33,186 bases of DNA from a bacterium (lineage in GTDB: Bacteria; Verrucomicrobiota; Verrucomicrobiia; Limisphaerales; UBA8199): positions 1-33,186 of the forward strand of contig JAJYHY010000047.1 of NCBI GenBank assembly GCA_021784555.1, in the 5' to 3' direction. Numbering within the stretch: the stretch's first letter is position 1; each line of letters starts with the position of its first letter. Below the pieces are notes generated by a model. The model worked only from the letters and a program-made list of their open reading frames with translations, was not told the origin of the DNA and searched no databases. The position numbers and the translations under genes are program-made. This document shows, piece after piece, positions 1 to 8,235 of this stretch.

Positions 1-2343
1 GAGCAGCTCGAAGACGCGGCGCGAGAACATGGTCGGCGATTGCTTGACGGAATTGACGTTGAGGAAGACTCGATAGCGTTTGTAGGCCTTGACCATTTCT
101 TCATAATCCAGGCGCCCCCGAATGCACGGCCGGTAAACCTCAGGGAAACGATAGGCCTCCGAGTTTTTGCCGACGACGCCGTGTTGGCGGTCGTAGATCT
201 CCAGGCCAAACGGTATCGCGGGCCGCAGAATATACTCCATGTCCGCCTGGCGCTGCTCGTGCCGGTCGCGATAATAGGTGCCGGCGAAACAGACCGCGCC
301 CTCACGCGGCTCGGTCTGGACCGGGTTATGAATCGACGGCTGGGCCGCGAATGGCAAGGCGAAGATACGGTTGTGGCCTGCCATCTCGCGGTAGCGCGGC
401 ACACAGTCCGTGTCGGTTGTAAAGATATGCGAGAAGAGCCGGGCCCGTTCGATGAATCGCTCGAAATGGACCGGGTCTTCCTTGTTCCAGAAGATCGAGG
501 GAATCCCCTGCTGCCGGGCCCAGTCCAGCAACTCGGCCAGCTCGTTGCCCATATCGCGCTGATAGCTCGCCACCCGGTACAGCCACGCCCCCTCGTTTCC
601 CCTCCAGGCCGACTCCACAAAGAGCGCATCCGGACGTTCCCGTTCCAGCTTCTGCTTCCAGTTGTCCGGGCGGAAGGTAATCAGGTCGCATTCAGGCGCC
701 AGACAGCCCATGGTGAATTCGTCGAGGATGGCGCCCAGCGCGAGCCGGCCCGTGGCGCCGTTGGTCGCGCCGGACTTTGGCGCGCTGGAGGCACACGCAC
801 ACGCGTCCGCGGCGGCGCCAGGATGGACGGTATTCACGGCGGCAATCGCTCCAGCGCCAGAGGTTTTCGGAGGAGTGGGCGGTTTCGCCATCCCCGCACC
901 GTTGCGGCCAAGCATGCCGAAGACCACCTGGCGTTCTGCCGATGCCGGCGCAAGACTGTAGATAACGCAGGCGCGGTCGTCGTACGCCAGCACGTGATAA
1001 TGCTTTTCGAGGTGTTTGGCGAATTCTCCGTAAAAGTCAAGCCACCACATCGAAGTCGATGGAATCAGCAGAAACTGGGCGCCCTTCGCCTTCAAACTTT
1101 CGAGGTGCTCAACCGCTTCGGATGCCGTCCCCGGATGACAGCCCGCATAGACGCCGTTCGCCGTCTGTGGAAAATGCCAGCCACGCCGCCCATCCAACTG
1201 AAGCATCTCATCGTCTCCGTGACTGATGACCAGCACTTGAGCCTCCGGAGGCAGGGCAGCACGGGCAACGGCCCGGATACACTCGTTGGCCGCCCGGCGC
1301 TTCCAGTCCGCCTCGCGCTGACCGGCCAAGCCGCGCAGGTGCTCCTCCCTTTCGCGGAGGCGGATGGCGTGCAACCGCTCGCGCTCCTTCAACTCCCGAT
1401 CCTTGACCGCCAACTCTTCGCGCAAGGTGCGATTCTCGGCTTGCAACGCCGCGAGCCGTTGCTGCCAGTCATGCGCAGTCTCATCTTCCGCTGGTGGCTG
1501 CTCACCGCACAATGTGGCCCCAGAGGCGCGCGCCAGGCCGGCATTCCCGTTGCTCTCTCGGGCAAGTCGCTCCTTGGCCGCCACTGGCACAAGGCGCGGG
1601 CGAGGCTCCTCCCTCTGCGCCACTGCGCTCGTGCTCGGCGTGTTAGCTCCGCCGTTACCTTTCGCTTTCAAGGCGAGCAGCGTCCATTCGTTTTCGAGGC
1701 AACGCGCTTCCAAGGCCCTTCCAAGGCGCAGGTATTCTTCAAGCAGACCCTCTCTGGCGGGGAGGACGGACTCCGTCGCGCGGCGCTTTACACCGACGCA
1801 GACAAGGTCGTCGCCCAAGGGATCGAGGCAGACAATACCAACGAATGGCTGGAGTGTTTGGTGAAGCGAGATCGGATACACCGGCTGCTTGCAACGGGCG
1901 TCGAAGGAGCTTAAACCCCACGGCACGGTCACCAAAAGCCGTCCTCCCTGACGCAGCACGCGCTTTGCCTCGCGGAGCACGGTGGCCGGCTGCGTCAGTT
2001 GATGGAGCACGTGGCCGAGGAGTACGGTGTCGAACGACTCGTCATCGAACGGAAGCTCAGCGGCTTCCGCGTGCTGGAATCTCACGCGGCGACGGACGCT
2101 CTCTTCCTCTTTGGCAAGGGCCTGCTGCGCCGCCCCGACAGCCGCACTGAGGCAGTCGATGCCGGCGCACTGAAAGCCTTCACGCCCGAGGATCAGGGAG
2201 GCGACACCCTGGCCGCAGCCGATGTCCAGCACGTCCCGCCCGCTTGCTTGGCTGCATATCCAATGGATTCGCCGCCGCGCGCGCTCGGTCGCCGCATCCG
2301 CAGGATTGCCGCCATACGGTTCGTTTATAACGTCGAGGTTCAT
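1..2343 (-). CDS. Methyltransferase / coiled coil / HFP-WWLE domain / CgeB-like glycosyltransferase fusion, 3' end cut off
   Basis: At least 781 codons, open to the window edge, so the C-terminus is missing. Residues about 1-190 are a class I SAM methyltransferase: motif I is VLDIGCGQG near 38-46, and a post-motif region near 95-140 ends in LLVTVPWG. Residues about 290-355 are a charged coiled coil. Residues about 355-465 are the domain shared with the next three upstream genes (SHGD 374-377, WHFP 389-392, WWLDFY 433-438). After a low-complexity linker (470-535) comes a glycosyltransferase region resembling the CgeB/DUF3880 type (FWNKEDP near 618, then a GT-B style C-terminal half ending in FSRRVFELL). 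The ATG at 2343 lies 16 bases after the stop of the preceding gene. Likely role: methylation and glycosyl transfer during surface glycan assembly. The domain calls are by motif, and the acceptor is unknown. Confidence 0.82.
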   Translation of the reverse strand, partial: MNLDVINEPYGGNPADAATERARRRIHWICSQASGRDVLDIGCGQGVASLILGREGFQCAGIDCLSAAVGAAQQALAKEEESVRRRVRFQHAEAAELPFDDESFDTVLLGHVLHQLTQPATVLREAKRVLRQGGRLLVTVPWGLSSFDARCKQPVYPISLHQTLQPFVGIVCLDPLGDDLVCVGVKRRATESVLPAREGLLEEYLRLGRALEARCLENEWTLLALKAKGNGGANTPSTSAVAQREEPRPRLVPVAAKERLARESNGNAGLARASGATLCGEQPPAEDETAHDWQQRLAALQAENRTLREELAVKDRELKERERLHAIRLREREEHLRGLAGQREADWKRRAANECIRAVARAALPPEAQVLVISHGDDEMLQLDGRRGWHFPQTANGVYAGCHPGTASEAVEHLESLKAKGAQFLLIPSTSMWWLDFYGEFAKHLEKHYHVLAYDDRACVIYSLAPASAERQVVFGMLGRNGAGMAKPPTPPKTSGAGAIAAVNTVHPGAAADACACASSAPKSGATNGATGRLALGAILDEFTMGCLAPECDLITFRPDNWKQKLERERPDALFVESAWRGNEGAWLYRVASYQRDMGNELAELLDWARQQGIPSIFWNKEDPVHFERFIERARLFSHIFTTDTDCVPRYREMAGHNRIFALPFAAQPSIHNPVQTEPREGAVCFAGTYYRDRHEQRQADMEYILRPAIPFGLEIYDRQHGVVGKNSEAYRFPEVYRPCIRGRLDYEEMVKAYKRYRVFLNVNSVKQSPTMFSRRVFELL

Positions 2344-2359
2344 TGGGTCATACCTATTT

Positions 2360-4399
2360 TCAGCGTGCGCTCGGTTGTGTCCTCTGAACGTGGGAAGATG
2401 ATGCGGAGGCCAGACCGGCTGTTGGCCAGGAAAGGCCCGGCGCCAGCCCTCTTGAGATCAAGCCGCCAACCGCTGGCGCCAGAGCCTCCATTCGGCTTTC
2501 CCACGTGTTCTCTCTCGCGAAACGCCTTCTCCCGGCCTCAAGACCGGCGTCGGGCTGAAGCAGTTCCCGCTCAATCTCCCTTTCGAATTCACGCGCTGTC
2601 GAGGCGAGGCGGACCAACGGCGCCAATGCGCGCATTTCCGGCAGAGGGACGGACACGAGCGGCTTGCCGGCGGCAAAGATCTCGTAGGCCTTGACCGGGT
2701 TAACGGCTTCGGTGAGCGGAGTGCGCTTGAAGGGCAGAATGGCGACATCAAAGCGGGCAAGCCAAGCAGGGATTTCGCCGTAGGGCTTTTCACCCGGCAA
2801 TGACACGTTGGGCAGACCCGAAAGCGGGCCCAGGTCCGCAGCAACCGTGGAGCCAACAAGAACGAAGTCCCAATCGGGCCGGCGTTTCGCCAATTCAGCG
2901 ACGAGGCTCGAATCGAACCACTCCGCGATAGCACCGTAATAGCCAATGATGGGGCGTTCTCCGCGGGAGTTGGCCGGGGCGCTGGCGAAATGGGCGTAAT
3001 CACAAGCGTTGCGCAGCACAAGCACGTTGGAGTTGTACGCCTCCGCCACCGCTTTCAATTGCGGCGAAGAGGCCACTACGAGGTCGGCGCGGGTGATTAA
3101 CTCGCGCTCCTGGTCCAAAAGCAGAGGATGGTTGGCGGGAAAGCCCGAGCAGAGATCCATGCAATCGTACACCACAGGCCAGTTAAAGTCCGTAGCCGCT
3201 GCTTCGGCTACCGGCCACCAAAAGGCGGATTGGACAATCGCGGCCGTTGTTCCTGCCACACAGTCTCTCTGCAGACTGGCCAATGAGGAGATCAACTCTC
3301 GGCGTGATTCTTCGTCCAACACCCCGTTGCGAACCATAAAACGTGAGCCGCGCAAGGAGACCTCGTTCAGGTTTGTCGCCAGTGGACGAAGCAGATACGG
3401 CTCGCCCGACCTGCGAAAAGCATGGGTCAAGTAGAACACCCGATGACCCGCCGCGGCGAACTGCCGCATGAATTGCTGAGGCCGCTGGAAGCGGTAATCC
3501 CAGTCAATAATTGGAAAGCAAAGGATATTGGGCAGCGGCTGAGTACCCCCACCGTGGGCAGGCACCGGTGGTTGCCTGTACTGATTTGCGATTGGCAATT
3601 GGCAATTGGCGATTGGGGCGGCCATTCCCCCCTTTTCGCCCGTGTACCGGCGGGACGCGCCCGATTGAGCCAGGTCCGCTCGCGTGCGTGTCCCCAAGAC
3701 GCGGTGTGAACGCTCCGGGTTGGGCGTCTGGACAGCCGGATTCTGAGAGGCGCGACGAAGCCTATAGATGAGGCAACAGTCATCTTGCCAGATGCGTTCA
3801 TGTAATTGTTCGAGATGTTCCGCAAAGGCACGATAGTGTTCGAGCCACCAGAATGCTACATTGGGCAAAAGCAGGTACTGCGCCCCTCCATCGACAAGGG
3901 ATTGCAAGTGTTCCACCGCCTCGGTGCTATCCGCGGGGTGGTAGCCGGCGTAGGCGCCGTGCTTATCCTGTGGGAAATGACGCCCCTCGCAACCGCCCAG
4001 CTTAAGGAGGTCACCGTCTCCTTTGCTGACAACCAGCACCACGGCGTTGCGGGGCACTGAATGACGCACGCTTTCCCGGATCCGGGCGACCGTTTCCGCA
4101 TACGTACCAGAGAGCACCGCTTCCAGGACCTGCCGCGCGTGCCGTTGAGTAGCCAACTCCGACTCCAGCCACTCCTGGCGGCTCTTGAGCATCCGCATCT
4201 CCGCCTGGAGTTGGGCCAGCTTTCGGTGAAGACGTTCGTTCTCCGTCCGCACGGCGGAAGGCTTGCTGGGGTTGCGGTTCGGCGCCGGGCTAGGGCGCAA
4301 CATCCCAACCCAGTTGGAGGCTGCGCCATGCGTCGAAGCGTTGGCGCGCCGGGAACGCCGCTGGATATAAGGATCAGTTAATGGTGCAGAGGCTGGCAT
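2360..4399 (-). CDS. Glycosyltransferase (GT4-like) with N-terminal coiled coil and HFP-WWLE domain
   Basis: 679 residues. A coiled coil (about 52-92) leads into the shared domain (about 108-215: SKGD 125-128, HFP 141-143, WWLEHY 184-189). A linker (about 216-290) follows, then a GT-B glycosyltransferase of the GT4 group (about 290-640). Its N-terminal half includes FQRPQQF near 304, and its donor-binding half includes the ILPFK and PVKAYEIFAAGKP stretch near 554-580. The linker contains repeat-derived sequence: VLGTRTRA at 234-241 and a 7-base tandem repeat encoding PIANCQLPIAN near 262-272. The ATG at 4399 overlaps the previous gene's end by 26 bases, with an AGGA-like Shine-Dalgarno upstream. 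A later ATG at 4303 is possible but would trim only disordered sequence. Donor and acceptor sugars cannot be told from sequence. Confidence 0.85.
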   Translation of the reverse strand: MPASAPLTDPYIQRRSRRANASTHGAASNWVGMLRPSPAPNRNPSKPSAVRTENERLHRKLAQLQAEMRMLKSRQEWLESELATQRHARQVLEAVLSGTYAETVARIRESVRHSVPRNAVVLVVSKGDGDLLKLGGCEGRHFPQDKHGAYAGYHPADSTEAVEHLQSLVDGGAQYLLLPNVAFWWLEHYRAFAEHLEQLHERIWQDDCCLIYRLRRASQNPAVQTPNPERSHRVLGTRTRADLAQSGASRRYTGEKGGMAAPIANCQLPIANQYRQPPVPAHGGGTQPLPNILCFPIIDWDYRFQRPQQFMRQFAAAGHRVFYLTHAFRRSGEPYLLRPLATNLNEVSLRGSRFMVRNGVLDEESRRELISSLASLQRDCVAGTTAAIVQSAFWWPVAEAAATDFNWPVVYDCMDLCSGFPANHPLLLDQERELITRADLVVASSPQLKAVAEAYNSNVLVLRNACDYAHFASAPANSRGERPIIGYYGAIAEWFDSSLVAELAKRRPDWDFVLVGSTVAADLGPLSGLPNVSLPGEKPYGEIPAWLARFDVAILPFKRTPLTEAVNPVKAYEIFAAGKPLVSVPLPEMRALAPLVRLASTAREFEREIERELLQPDAGLEAGRRRFARENTWESRMEALAPAVGGLISRGLAPGLSWPTAGLASASSSHVQRTQPSAR

Positions 4400-5732
4400 T
4401 CTCAGTCCTGGGGTTGAGGGTGGGAATCACGTTCAGTTGGTAGATAAAGCAGGTGTCTTTGGCTCCTCCAAGCGGCAGACATTGACTCTCCAGGTAGTGG
4501 CGGAACTCGGAGTAATGCTCCAGCCACCAAGCTGATGGCGCGGGAATCACCAGGTAGTCGGCGCCTCTGGCGTGCAGGGCCTCCAGGTGGGCGATGGCCT
4601 CCCGGCTGCTTGCCGGATGATGGCCGGCGTAGGTGCCCCGTTCGGTCTGCGGGAAATGCCAGCCGCGGCGGCCAGGCAGATCCAGCAGGAAGCTGTCGCC
4701 CTTGCTTGCGACGAGCAGGGTTGCGCCCAGCGGAACATGCCTCGCCACAGCCTCTTTGAGCCGCTGGCGCATCCGCCGGTAGTCCGATTCGCTCGCTTCA
4801 CCGGGATGCCGTCCGAGCACGAGGGCCAAACGCGTGTTCTCCCGCCGCAATTCTCTGAGGTCCTGATTACGCTCGCGCAGGCTGCGCTCCAATTCCGATT
4901 CTCGCCCAGCGCTCGCCATTGTCGCGAGCAGCGGCGAGACTTCGAGCAGCACCGGATACGCGCCTTCATAGCTGAGTTGGAGAAGACCGTCTTCGAGGTA
5001 ATAGCCGATATCGTCCGGCCGCACGCGGCGCATCCAGCGGTCGCGGTAGAGGTTCACGTTTTGGCCATCCTTTTTGAAACGTCCGGGTGAAACCGATTCC
5101 AGATGCATCACCTCGCTCTCGGCACAATAATGGATTTCGTAGCCGCTCTGGCCCAGGCGCAAGCAAAGGTCCACGTCTTCGAAACCGTTGCGGAAAGCCG
5201 TGTCGAAGCCATGCGCTTCTTCGAAAACCTCACGCCGGATGAGCATGCAGGCAGCGGTGACAATCTGGAAACGGCGGGATCGGTTGACGGCGGGATGATC
5301 GGCCGGAAACCCGGTGTAGAGGTGGCGTGGGTAGCCGTCCTGGCAAATCACCACGCCCGCGTGCTGAATCGTGTTATTTGGATAGAGCAGCTTCGCTCCC
5401 ACCACTCCAGCTTGCGGATGCGGGGCTGCGTAGTCCTCCAGCGCCGAAAGCCAGCCTCGCCGTGGAATCGTGTCGTTGTTTAAAAACACAAGCCGCTTCC
5501 CGGAGGCCACGGCGGCGCCGTCGTTGCAGCTTGCCCCAAAACCGCGATTCTGTTTATGCCGCACCACCCTGATTCGCTTGCCAAAGCTCCTGAGCATCGC
5601 CGGCGTATGGTCCGTCGATGCGTCATCGACGACCACCACCTCGCGCGGCTCCGAAGCTAAGACCGCCTCCAGGCATCGTGCCGTGAGATTGGCGCAATTG
5701 AACACCGGGATGATGACGCTGCTGCTACACAT
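4374..5732 (-). CDS. GT2 family glycosyltransferase with C-terminal coiled coil and HFP-WWLE domain
   Basis: 452 residues. The GT2 (GT-A fold) domain starts at the N-terminus (SVIIPVFN), with VVDDAST near 34-40, the NND metal motif at 85-87 and a FEDVDLCLR acceptor-side motif near 184-192. This is the rhamnosyltransferase-like group. A charged coiled coil (about 277-305) leads to the shared domain (about 320-432: SKGD 343-346, WHFP 358-361, WWLEHY 402-407). The frame is open further upstream to 5984, but the ATG at 5732 was chosen because it has GGAGGTGA five bases ahead and begins exactly at the GT2 domain. It overlaps the preceding gene's stop by 8 bases, which suggests translational coupling. 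No membrane segment is seen, so it probably works at the cytoplasmic face. Confidence 0.88.
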   Translation of the reverse strand: MCSSSVIIPVFNCANLTARCLEAVLASEPREVVVVDDASTDHTPAMLRSFGKRIRVVRHKQNRGFGASCNDGAAVASGKRLVFLNNDTIPRRGWLSALEDYAAPHPQAGVVGAKLLYPNNTIQHAGVVICQDGYPRHLYTGFPADHPAVNRSRRFQIVTAACMLIRREVFEEAHGFDTAFRNGFEDVDLCLRLGQSGYEIHYCAESEVMHLESVSPGRFKKDGQNVNLYRDRWMRRVRPDDIGYYLEDGLLQLSYEGAYPVLLEVSPLLATMASAGRESELERSLRERNQDLRELRRENTRLALVLGRHPGEASESDYRRMRQRLKEAVARHVPLGATLLVASKGDSFLLDLPGRRGWHFPQTERGTYAGHHPASSREAIAHLEALHARGADYLVIPAPSAWWLEHYSEFRHYLESQCLPLGGAKDTCFIYQLNVIPTLNPRTENASLCTIN

Positions 5733-8235
5733 GGTCACCTCCAAGGTCAAAGAGCAGGCACGCGCCTTCATCACGCCCGGCCAGGCGGTAATGATCTTCG
5801 AGGTGCTCGCGAAACCCGGTGTAATACTCCAGCCACCAGAAGGCGGGCTTCGGGATAAGCAGGTAGCCGGCGCCGCAGGCGCGAACGGCTTCAAGCTGTT
5901 CGATGGCCTGGGCGCTATCCGCCGGATAGACAGCCGCATAAGCGCCGTCACTCCGGCGTGGAAAATGCCAACTCCGGCAGCCATTGAGTCTCAGCAGCTC
6001 CGTATCACCCTTGCTCACAACAGCCACGGTCGCTCTCGCGGGCAGCAATGCGCCGGCCCAGGCCCTGACCCTCTGGCGCAGTTGCTCGTATTCAGGTGTG
6101 ATACGCCGCGCGTGCGGGTGCCACTTCGTCTTCCACTTGGTTTCATAGCGCCGGCGATTGGCTTCAAAGACGCGGTCATACTCTCCCCTGGCGCAAAGCT
6201 CGCCCAACGAGGCCTGCCCGAAGTGATGCACAAACACGTCCTCCGCGCAAACAACGCGCAACCCTGCCCGCCGCACACGCTCGGCGTAATCGTCATCTTC
6301 GAACATGCCGACCTCGAACTGTTCATCCAGGGCGCCGACCCGGCTAAAGACATCGCGCCTCATAGCCAGGCAGAACATCGCCAGCATGCGGAGGTCCTTC
6401 CCCTGCCCCAACCGGTTCGAAGTATAGAGCGTGGCGAACTCTGCCATTTCCGAGTAAGTGCGGTACGGCGCATCCACTTGCGCCTCGTTGCAGGTATGAT
6501 TGGTCACCGGCCCCACCAGGCCGATAGCGGTATCTTGCAGCCACCTCGCCAGGCGGTCACACCAGCCTGGCAAAACCAGCGTGTCGTTGTTGAGCAGGAT
6601 GAGCACCTCACCCTTGGCTAGCGCCAAGCCTTGGTTCGTTGCCGCGGCGAAACCCCGATTCTCCTCATTGAGCACAACACGCACAAAGGGATTCACCCGC
6701 GTCACCTCGCTCAGATAGTCCAACGTCCCGTCGCCAGAGGCGTTATCCACGACCACGAGATCATCGCCCTGGCGCCAACCGGCATGAAAGAGGCTCGTCA
6801 GGCACATCCGGGTGTAGGCCAGGGCATCACGCGTAACTACGACAATCGAGGCTGGCGCGCCGGGAGGCGCTTCGCAACGAACAGCGGCTGGCGGTGGCAG
6901 GGCCTCGGCGGTTCGCACCGTATCCACCGGCAGGCGCGTAGGCCAGCGCCCAACGGGCCTCACGACCAGCGGCGGGGGAAGTGTCGCCTGCAACGGTTTC
7001 CCTCCGGGCGAATCACCAGCCGTATGCTTCGTGGGAGAGTGGCAAGCTCGCGACGCTGGCACCGGAAGGCCCAACTCCCGCAAGAAACCTCCCAGGACCA
7101 CGTCATGGCTGAAACACTCTTGGGCAATCCGCCGCGCGGCACGGCGATGACGCTCGTAGTCGGGATTGATCGCTTCGACGGCGGCGATAATCTCCTCCAT
7201 CGTTGAGAAGGAAAACAACCCTTCGCCGGTGGGAAGGATATTGCTGAAGCCGGTCTCTTGAGTGACGACGGGTCTTCCGGCGGCGAGATACGTGGCGGCG
7301 CGATCGCTGAACCATCCACTGCGCAGCCGGATGTTCTGGTCCTTGGCCACCGTGAATTCGCCCCGAGAGCCGGCAATGTAACCACGGTAGTTGTCGAGGT
7401 CCTGCGAGATGTCGAGGGCATGGCGCACCCGCCATCCGTTTGCCTCGAGCAGGCGCTTGTCCTCCGGTTCGTATCCGCTCAGGGCCAATTCAAACGTTTG
7501 TGCCACGCGGCGTGGCAGGGTAATGAATTTCCTGAATTCGAAGTGTTTGCTCCATTTGTAACACTGGCCATTGAAATCGACCTGCCGCCACGCCTGGCGC
7601 CAGTTTCCGACGGTCGTAAAGACGGTTCCCTTTCCTGTTCCGTATCGCTCCCATAGGTCCATGATCACCGGCTGGCGGGTGGGACGAAATTCGAACGGCT
7701 CCGGCTTGGGCACCAGGCACCCGGGCCGTCCGAGATTCTCGCCGTAGGTGAAAAAGGCGCAGTGGGGCGCCAGATAATCGATCGCCTCCCGCTTGCCCTG
7801 GGAAACGTCGATCTCGATATCCACCGGATCCGTGCCGAGATAGACAAGGCGATTGGTCGCGGTCAGCTCTGGTGTTGGCAGATGGCTGCCGTGCAAGTTG
7901 ATAATGAGCGCCGCCGAGCCATAGAGGCCGCCAAGCTGGGTTTCACTCATGCCGAGGCAGCGAGAGTCGTAGATGGCGTGATAAGCCCAGTGTCCGTCCA
8001 GGCCGAACCGCCGCATCACGCCCGCGATGTATTCGGCCGCGCGCGCCGGGCCGTCGTCCTTCACGCTTTCCATGAGCTTGCCGGGTGTGCAACCATGCGC
8101 TTCCACATAGTACACTTCATAGCCGAGGCGCCGGAAACCAATCAGGTAGTGAATGGTCTGCCACGCGACCCCGGCCACCGGGAAATGGCTCAGAAAGCCG
8201 AGCAAGATAATCTTCTGCCGGTGCGCGATATTCAT
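5725..8235 (-). CDS. Two-headed glycosyltransferase (GT-B-like plus GT2) with C-terminal HFP-WWLE domain
   Basis: 836 residues in three parts. Residues about 7-392 look like a GT-B fold glycosyltransferase (GFLSHFPVAGVAW near the start, DRAATYLAAGRPVVTQETGF near 311-330 as the donor-binding half). After a proline-rich linker (about 393-460) comes a GT2 domain (about 462-690: VVDNAS 495-500, NND 549-551, FEDDDYAERVR near 645-655). The end (about 713-831) is the shared domain (SKGD 741-744, WHFP 756-759, WWLEYY 800-805). The ATG at 8235 shares an ATGA overlap with the ABC transporter stop. Two catalytic domains in one chain could add two successive sugars. The first domain is assigned with less certainty than the second. 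Confidence 0.85.
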   Translation of the reverse strand: MNIAHRQKIILLGFLSHFPVAGVAWQTIHYLIGFRRLGYEVYYVEAHGCTPGKLMESVKDDGPARAAEYIAGVMRRFGLDGHWAYHAIYDSRCLGMSETQLGGLYGSAALIINLHGSHLPTPELTATNRLVYLGTDPVDIEIDVSQGKREAIDYLAPHCAFFTYGENLGRPGCLVPKPEPFEFRPTRQPVIMDLWERYGTGKGTVFTTVGNWRQAWRQVDFNGQCYKWSKHFEFRKFITLPRRVAQTFELALSGYEPEDKRLLEANGWRVRHALDISQDLDNYRGYIAGSRGEFTVAKDQNIRLRSGWFSDRAATYLAAGRPVVTQETGFSNILPTGEGLFSFSTMEEIIAAVEAINPDYERHRRAARRIAQECFSHDVVLGGFLRELGLPVPASRACHSPTKHTAGDSPGGKPLQATLPPPLVVRPVGRWPTRLPVDTVRTAEALPPPAAVRCEAPPGAPASIVVVTRDALAYTRMCLTSLFHAGWRQGDDLVVVDNASGDGTLDYLSEVTRVNPFVRVVLNEENRGFAAATNQGLALAKGEVLILLNNDTLVLPGWCDRLARWLQDTAIGLVGPVTNHTCNEAQVDAPYRTYSEMAEFATLYTSNRLGQGKDLRMLAMFCLAMRRDVFSRVGALDEQFEVGMFEDDDYAERVRRAGLRVVCAEDVFVHHFGQASLGELCARGEYDRVFEANRRRYETKWKTKWHPHARRITPEYEQLRQRVRAWAGALLPARATVAVVSKGDTELLRLNGCRSWHFPRRSDGAYAAVYPADSAQAIEQLEAVRACGAGYLLIPKPAFWWLEYYTGFREHLEDHYRLAGRDEGACLLFDLGGDHV

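Noticed and set aside
770..830. A further decayed copy of the 74-base palindrome in the linker of the first fusion gene
   Set aside because: GCACACGCACACGCGTCCGCG resembles one half of the element, but the match is too short and low in complexity to claim.
40..1914. A 624-codon open frame on the plus strand
   Set aside because: It is the antisense shadow of the methyltransferase-glycosyltransferase fusion, whose minus-strand frame carries clear domain motifs and runs through the window edge.
5733..5984. A longer N-terminus for the GT2 glycosyltransferase
   Set aside because: The 84 extra codons lie fully inside the preceding gene, while the ATG at 5732 has a strong ribosome-binding site and begins at the domain.
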